Source: a virus
IMG/VR virus record: IMGVR_UViG_3300025010_000165
Span: 1 to 33,228 of that record
DNA: 33,228 nucleotides
Direction: 5' to 3' (one strand)
Below, piece after piece: positions 28,961 through 33,228 of the stretch (the stretch's first letter is position 1; every line of letters begins with the position of its first letter). Made by a program: the position numbers and the translations under genes. The notes under the pieces were generated by a model, which ran no database searches, had not been told where the DNA came from, and saw only the letters and a list, made by a program, of their open reading frames with translations.

Positions 28961-29062
28961 CGCAGCGTGGTGGAATTGGTAGACGCCTGACCAACCAGTA
29001 ATATGTCAGAGGAGTAAGTTGGTTGCTTACTTTTGCAGGTTCGAGCCCTGCCGCTGCGACCA
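28961..29062 (+). tRNA. Leu-like tRNA gene of unusual structure (102 nt)
   Basis: Acceptor stem CGCAGCG/CGCTGCG pairs perfectly with encoded CCA; D arm GTG-GAATTGGTAGA-CGC is of Leu type; T arm GCAGG-TTCGAGC-CCTGC is perfect. The anticodon region is not. CTGAC/GTCAG (28987-28991, 29005-29009) encloses a 13-nt loop instead of 7. The next stem AGTAAG/CTTACT has a loop TTGGTTG. That loop (TGGTTG) is complementary to CAACCA in the first loop. No anticodon can be assigned with confidence: if the GTAAG/CTTAC stem is the anticodon arm, it reads GGT. A tRNA-like RNA is more accurate than a specific isotype. Confidence 0.72.
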
Positions 29063-29085
29063 TTTAATTAAACCGGGAAGTAAAT

Positions 29086-29334
29086 ATGAAATACGAAATC
29101 AGCGGGATAAAATATGAACTCGCCAATAAGCGGGGAAAAGCACGGCGAGTGAGAAACATAAACCGCCCAGAATGTCCTGTGTGTAAGAAAAGACTGCGTC
29201 TGGTCCTGGTAAGCACACCTTGGCATGACCACCTATTTTGGGACTGCCCTTGCACGAAGCAATTATTGGAGGATATACAGGCCTGTAAACTGGTTGCGGA
29301 TAGAGACCTAGAAGATGAAGGGAGAACGGAATGA
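29086..29334 (+). CDS. Basic zinc-binding protein (82 aa)
   Basis: Basic N-terminus (KRGKARRVRNINRP), then ECPVCKKRLRLV and WDCPCTKQLL, a CxxC plus CxC arrangement that probably holds zinc. It begins 24 bp after the tRNA and may be co-transcribed with it. Function unknown; basic surface suggests nucleic acid binding. Confidence 0.68.
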   Translation: MKYEISGIKYELANKRGKARRVRNINRPECPVCKKRLRLVLVSTPWHDHLFWDCPCTKQLLEDIQACKLVADRDLEDEGRTE

Positions 29335-30080
29335 CCAAACCAGTAGGTATGATGAGTATGGCGGAGTATAAGATCCTGCACCAGGTCTGCCCGAAGTGCG
29401 GCAGGGCCCCGAACCGGCTCACCAGTGTCAACTACCCGGCCCCGCCGGACCTCAACGTCGTCGAGTGCATGTGCAACTGGATCGGCACTGTCAACGAACT
29501 GAAACCTCAAAAGAAGAAGGAGACCACCATGCGAAGCCCGAAAAAAAACAGACCCGATCCAACCGGTTGCCCGATCTGCGGCCACACAGAGTTTTCTTCG
29601 ACGTTACTTGGAAGTATTGGCGGGATAGATGCTAATATTCTGACTTGTGGTAACTGTTTGTGGAAAGGTATTCGAAGTGACCTTGGCTACACTGTGGCCA
29701 TTACTGTCGATATGGTCATCGAGAAGTACGTTGCCACTCGAGACCTGATCACGGAAAAGAAAAAGGCCCTTGACGCCGAGCTTGCCGACCTCAAGGCCCT
29801 GCAGGAGAAACGCGAGGCCTGGCTGATGTCCGAGATGACTCGGGTCGGTGCCACCTCGCTGAAGACCCCGCACGGCACCAGCTACATTGAAACCATGGAC
29901 TCTGTTTCCGTGGCTGACTGGGAGACATTCTTCACTTGGGTCCAGGCCAACGCCGAGTTTGAGTTCCTGACCCACGCGGTCTCCAAGACCGCGGTCAAGC
30001 AGCGACTCGAGGACGGGCAGGCGCCTCCTCCGGGGGTTAATTTTACAACATTCAAAGGCATTAAGGTGAGAAGATCATGA
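29331..30080 (+). CDS. Fused zinc-ribbon and coiled-coil replication/recombination-type protein
   Basis: The 249-residue frame has two zinc-ribbon parts: VCPKCGRAPNRLTS ... VECMCNW (residues 19-50) and GCPICGHTEFSS ... LTCGNCLW (about 79-113). A coiled coil (LITEKKKALDAELADLKALQ) and a C-terminal domain follow with GATSLKTPHGTSYIETMDSV and PPPGVNFTTFKGIKVRR. The C-terminal part matches, as I recall, a phage family near replication genes. An internal in-frame ATG at 29529 has a strong site AAGGAGACCACC, so a shorter product of 183 residues may also be made. It overlaps both neighbours as ATGA. Confidence 0.75.
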   Translation: MTKPVGMMSMAEYKILHQVCPKCGRAPNRLTSVNYPAPPDLNVVECMCNWIGTVNELKPQKKKETTMRSPKKNRPDPTGCPICGHTEFSSTLLGSIGGIDANILTCGNCLWKGIRSDLGYTVAITVDMVIEKYVATRDLITEKKKALDAELADLKALQEKREAWLMSEMTRVGATSLKTPHGTSYIETMDSVSVADWETFFTWVQANAEFEFLTHAVSKTAVKQRLEDGQAPPPGVNFTTFKGIKVRRS

Positions 30081-30358
30081 AATCATTTAACCCGGCTCTG
30101 GCGAAAGATCTTATCTACGAATTGAAGACTATTCAAGGAGGTCCGCGGGAGCAGGCCCTCGTAGCAGCCGAGCTGTTCAGAACTATTGATACGCATTACA
30201 AGGACCAAATCCTCGTACTCGAAGCTCGGGTACAGGTCCTTGAGCAAGACGTAATCTACACAGAGCTTCTGAAAATTAGGAATTTATCCGAAAGGATTTT
30301 AACAGCAGTGCAACCGCCCCCAGAGGGCACCGACCAATCTCAAGGAGATAACACATGA
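30077..30358 (+). CDS. Coiled-coil hypothetical protein (93 aa)
   Basis: MKSFNPALAKDLIYELKTIQ then a helix with heptads (ILVLEARVQVLEQDVIY) and an acidic, Gln-rich end. Overlaps its neighbours by 4 nt on both sides. Function unknown. Confidence 0.66.
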   Translation: MKSFNPALAKDLIYELKTIQGGPREQALVAAELFRTIDTHYKDQILVLEARVQVLEQDVIYTELLKIRNLSERILTAVQPPPEGTDQSQGDNT

Positions 30359-31461
30359 GCAATCTCGACCTGATGATCCCAGACCGCACGACCATTCCGT
30401 CATATATCCTTGATCCTACCCTCGCCAAGCAGGCCAACGACGAGGCGGCTGCCGGCATTTCCACCGGGATGCCTCCCAGAGTGAAGCTGTCGATGAAGCA
30501 GTTCAAGCTCGTTGATGCTGCTGGGGAAGAAACCCTGTTCCCGCCGAGCAAAATGATTATTGGTCCGGATGAAAATTCGTACCTGCCGGTGGTCGTGCTG
30601 CGGGCCAAGAAACCCCTGCAGAAAGCATGGTACGCCACAGCCTACAACCCGAATGAGGACGGGAAGCAGCCTGATTGTTTCTCTACCGACGGTGAGCGGC
30701 CTGACCCGACCTCTCTGGCAGTACAGAGCGACCTCTGTGCCACCTGTCCGCACAACCAGTTTGGCAGTGCGGTAGATCAGAGCGGCAACGCGATGAAGGG
30801 TAAGGCCTGCGCCGACAGCAAAATCCTGGCTGTGTTTGTCCCCGGCAGCAGGAAAGTAGAGACTGATCCGAAGATCTACCAGTTCAAACTCCCGCCCGCC
30901 AGCCTGAAGAACTTCGGTATGTACGTCAAGCAGCTGTCATCCGCTGGCATCCCGCTCGGCACCGCCCAGACCTTGGTCGGCTTCGACATGACCAAGGAGA
31001 ACCCGGTGCTCATCTTCAAATTCGGCGGTTTCCTGCCTGAAGCATCCCTGCCCAAGCTGTCCGAACTCGCAGCCCTGCCGGAGATCGAGGACATCATCGG
31101 CGGGTTCAACGCTCCTGCACTGCCGGCGCCTCCGGTTGTCCGCCAGCTTGCCGACGCACCTCCCCCGGCCACTGACTTCGCAGAAGCCCAGGCCAAAGCT
31201 GATACAGAAGCAAAAACCAAGGCCGACGAAGCCGCAGCAGCCGCCAAGTCCAAGGCCGAGAAAGCCGCGGCCACCAAGGCAGCCAACAAGAAAGCTAAGG
31301 AAGAAGCTGAGGCCAAAGCCAAGGCGGATGCCGAAGCGCAGGGTGGTGGAGAGTTGCTGGACGACCTCGGTCTTGACCTCGGCTCGGTCCCGGCCGCCGC
31401 AGCTGCAGCTTCTCCCGGCGAAGTAACCGACGACCAACTGATGATGGACCTCGGTCTGTAA
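30355..31461 (+). CDS. Candidate ssDNA-binding replication protein with Ala/Lys-rich linker
   Basis: The 368-residue protein has a globular N-terminal part with four Cys (C108, C128, C131, C152; LCATCPHNQF and KACADSK) that could bind zinc, then LKNFGMYVKQLSSAG and LIFKFGGF. Residues about 280-330 are an Ala/Lys/Glu-rich low-complexity linker, and the last residues are acidic-hydrophobic (DDQLMMDLGL), like the tail of single-stranded DNA-binding proteins. The zinc and tail arrangement is reminiscent of phage SSBs but homology is not demonstrated. Starts in an ATGA overlap. Confidence 0.6.
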   Translation: MSNLDLMIPDRTTIPSYILDPTLAKQANDEAAAGISTGMPPRVKLSMKQFKLVDAAGEETLFPPSKMIIGPDENSYLPVVVLRAKKPLQKAWYATAYNPNEDGKQPDCFSTDGERPDPTSLAVQSDLCATCPHNQFGSAVDQSGNAMKGKACADSKILAVFVPGSRKVETDPKIYQFKLPPASLKNFGMYVKQLSSAGIPLGTAQTLVGFDMTKENPVLIFKFGGFLPEASLPKLSELAALPEIEDIIGGFNAPALPAPPVVRQLADAPPPATDFAEAQAKADTEAKTKADEAAAAAKSKAEKAAATKAANKKAKEEAEAKAKADAEAQGGGELLDDLGLDLGSVPAAAAAASPGEVTDDQLMMDLGL

Positions 31462-31523
31462 GATTAACCTTCCGGCAGGGGCAGAACATCGCTCCTGCCT
31501 TCGCATAAGAGAAGAGAGCCTCC

Positions 31524-31817
31524 ATGTCAGAATCAGCGAAACAGAAAGTAGAGTTCATCTTCCGCATCATCGATGTTGCCGAAATGAAGCAGGTAGATTT
31601 CTCATTTATCACTGGCATCTCCAGGGAGACCATCCACCGCTGGAAAAAGGGTCACAACGTGGCGGACCAGCTACGGCTCACAAGGGCGTACTGGTACGCG
31701 CAGATGATCCAGAAAGGCTGCAAGGCTGGCCGGTTCCCGCTGCCTGAAAAACTCAAGACAACGGAGCGGCAGGCGCTGCTGAAGAAAATCGTTGCGGAAA
31801 TGTCACGTCCACAGTAG
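31524..31817 (+). CDS. Small helix-turn-helix protein (97 aa)
   Basis: The segment MKQVDFSFITGISRETIHRW followed by KKG is a helix-turn-helix of the phage/transposase type. The rest is basic and helical. It lies just before the primase, and GAGAGCC precedes the ATG. May regulate or load replication proteins. Confidence 0.72.
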   Translation: MSESAKQKVEFIFRIIDVAEMKQVDFSFITGISRETIHRWKKGHNVADQLRLTRAYWYAQMIQKGCKAGRFPLPEKLKTTERQALLKKIVAEMSRPQ

Positions 31818-31860
31818 GTAACGAAGCGATACATATATAACCTACAAGTGGAGGTGATGG

Positions 31861-33228
31861 ATGTTCCTACACCGGCTCCTTCCCGGAGAAGGGTATTACT
31901 GCGTCGCGATGCTGTTGCCTGGTGGTGGGTTTCGTCATTATTTCCACGACAACCTCGACGCCGCCGTAGCCAACCTCCTCGCTTTGGATAAAGGCGGCAA
32001 TACCGTATACATAACTCAGGCGGCATTCAGCCCTGAGAAGATCGAAGAGGCCCAGGCGCATAACCGATCGCTGCCACGGGGGCTGCTGAAGGACGAGTAT
32101 AAAAAACTCGCCATGAAGACCAGGAGCCAGGTCAATACCCTGACCCTGAAGAACTTCTTTTTGGACATCGACTGCGGCGAGAAGTGGCCGCTGAAGAACC
32201 AGAGCGAGGGCTGCCAAGCCCTGAAGCAGTTCATCGATGACACCGGCCTGCCGATGCCCGCCGTGGTCAACTCCGGCAACGGCCTCTATGCCCACTGGAT
32301 CCTCACTGAGCCGATCCCTACGGCGCAGTGGCAGACCGTGGCCTACACCCTGAAGAAAGTCGTAGCGGCCTACGCCCCTGCGATCGGTGCCGATTCTTCC
32401 CGCACCTCCGACCCGGCCTCGGTCCTGCGCATCCCCGGCACGACCAACCGCAAGCCCGGCAAGGAGCCCAAGCCGGTGCAGCTGATCCACGACCCAGGCG
32501 ACATCGAGTTCGAGGAGTTCACCGCCCGCCTGCTGGCCGCAGCGCAGAAGAAAAAGGTCCAGCACCAGGCTTTGCTGCCTCCGAAAGTCAACACTGATAT
32601 CAACGCCGAGTTCTTCGTCCATGACGACGTGCCCAGCGACGCCAACCTGATCGCCGACAAGTGTGCTCAGATCAGCCAGATGCGAGCAACAGGGGGCAAC
32701 ATCAGCGAGCCTGTGTGGTATGCCTGCATCGGTGTCCTGGTTCACTGTGTCAACGGGCCGGAAATTATCCACGCCTGGTCGCAAGGCTACTCCGGCTACA
32801 CCGTCAGTGAGACCGACGCCAAAATCCAGCAGTGGCGGGACGCGGGAGTGGGACCTACGACCTGCGCCAAGCTCGGCTCCGAGAACGCCGGCGGCTGCAT
32901 CGGCTGCCCGCACAATGGCAAGATCAAGAGCCCGATCGTCCTCGGTCGGCCGGAACCGGCGAAAAAGGAAGTCCCTGTCGAAGAGTGCGAACCGCCGGCC
33001 GGCTACCGCCGCACCGAGGAGGGGCTGTTTGCCGAGGAGGAGGGGCGCTGGGTACGCTTTTATGATCAGGACCTGCACATATCTTGTCTCGCTTACGACG
33101 AGTCGCTGGGCTACGAGGTGACCACCCTCCGGCACCGCTTGCCGCACGAGGGCGAGATGGAGTGTACGATCAGGTCGTCGCTGGTCCACGACCCCAAGGC
33201 GCTGATGACCATACTGTCAGACAATCAT
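31861..33228 (+). CDS. AEP-type primase (primase-helicase), partial at the right edge
   Basis: About 456 codons are open to the window edge. The archaeo-eukaryotic primase core is clear: FFLDIDCG (D102/D104), NSGNGLYAHWIL (S138, H145) and IGADSSRTSD followed by VLRIPGTTNRK (R190). A Cys-containing part GGCIGCPHNG near 345 may bind zinc. Such phage primases usually continue into a helicase domain (D5/SF3 or RepA-like), which would lie beyond 33228. The ATG at 31861 has GGAGG 6 bp before it; the ATG at 31857 is in another frame. A long minus-strand frame here is a shadow. Confidence 0.86.
   Translation, partial: MFLHRLLPGEGYYCVAMLLPGGGFRHYFHDNLDAAVANLLALDKGGNTVYITQAAFSPEKIEEAQAHNRSLPRGLLKDEYKKLAMKTRSQVNTLTLKNFFLDIDCGEKWPLKNQSEGCQALKQFIDDTGLPMPAVVNSGNGLYAHWILTEPIPTAQWQTVAYTLKKVVAAYAPAIGADSSRTSDPASVLRIPGTTNRKPGKEPKPVQLIHDPGDIEFEEFTARLLAAAQKKKVQHQALLPPKVNTDINAEFFVHDDVPSDANLIADKCAQISQMRATGGNISEPVWYACIGVLVHCVNGPEIIHAWSQGYSGYTVSETDAKIQQWRDAGVGPTTCAKLGSENAGGCIGCPHNGKIKSPIVLGRPEPAKKEVPVEECEPPAGYRRTEEGLFAEEEGRWVRFYDQDLHISCLAYDESLGYEVTTLRHRLPHEGEMECTIRSSLVHDPKALMTILSDNH

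Noticed and set aside
28961-29062. Call of a standard tRNA-Leu with a defined anticodon
   Set aside because: The body is Leu-like, but no 5-bp/7-nt arm at the expected place gives a Leu anticodon; isotype left open.
31462-31523. Hairpin GGCAGG/CCTGCC after the candidate SSB gene
   Set aside because: Only 6 bp with a long loop and no T run; not called as terminator.
31867-33189. Long minus-strand reading frame (440 codons) at the right edge
   Set aside because: The plus-strand primase reads through with clear catalytic motifs; the minus frame is low-complexity His/Arg/Leu-rich and a shadow.
1-33228. CRISPR array, integrase, attachment site or insertion sequence
   Set aside because: No regularly spaced identical repeats with spacers, no tyrosine or serine recombinase motifs, no transposase; lifestyle cannot be decided from this window.

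Overview
The window is a 33 kb piece of a tailed bacteriophage genome. It is probably a podovirus-like phage of a Gram-negative host. The phage assignment rests on a portal protein, a terminase large subunit, a likely terminase small subunit, a tailspike, a GH108 lysozyme, a phage-type family A DNA polymerase and an AEP-type primase. The Gram-negative host is inferred from lipoproteins with classical lipoboxes and a DksA/TraR-type zinc finger. I see no integrase, capsid or phage RNA polymerase. Both window edges cut genes (portal on the left, primase on the right), so structural and replication genes continue outside.

There are two divergent transcription units. Leftward (12.9 kb to 1): terminase small subunit, a small virion-type protein, an 896-residue tailspike, a run of exported or membrane proteins (three lipoproteins or secreted proteins, thermonuclease, two or three membrane proteins), a papain-like peptidase, the GH108 endolysin, a TraR-like zinc finger, the intein-containing terminase large subunit, and the portal. 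Many of these genes overlap as ATGA, so they are translationally coupled. Rightward (13.5 kb to 33.2 kb): tiny early genes, an 0.9 kb non-coding region full of repeats (15.7-16.59 kb), a double-HTH regulator, more small genes, DNA polymerase, a Cas4-like nuclease, a nucleotidyltransferase-like protein, a DHH phosphoesterase, a VRR-NUC nuclease, a SNF2-type helicase, a PP-loop (PAPS reductase-like) protein, a tRNA-like gene, zinc-ribbon proteins, a candidate ssDNA-binding protein and a primase.

The most striking signals are non-coding. (1) A directional element, GTAAACC-N3-YCAC, occurs about twelve times outside genes. It faces left in front of the leftward unit, right in front of the rightward unit, and lies 7-9 bp upstream of a -35-like hexamer at three places. 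(2) Four 16-18 bp iterons in both orientations flank an (AT)n tract at 16.0-16.4 kb, resembling a replication origin or partition site. (3) Next to it are nested GTTAC/GTAAC dyads around an 11-bp hairpin. (4) A 102-nt tRNA-like gene has a perfect acceptor, D and T arm but an abnormal anticodon region whose loop is complementary to the variable-arm loop.

Among proteins, a 309-residue intein interrupts the terminase Walker A loop exactly. The tailspike has a polysaccharide deacetylase domain inserted into its beta-helix, with a further insertion inside the deacetylase. Two zinc-ribbon modules appear fused with an internal ribosome site retained. Function calls come from motifs read by eye; no database search was possible.
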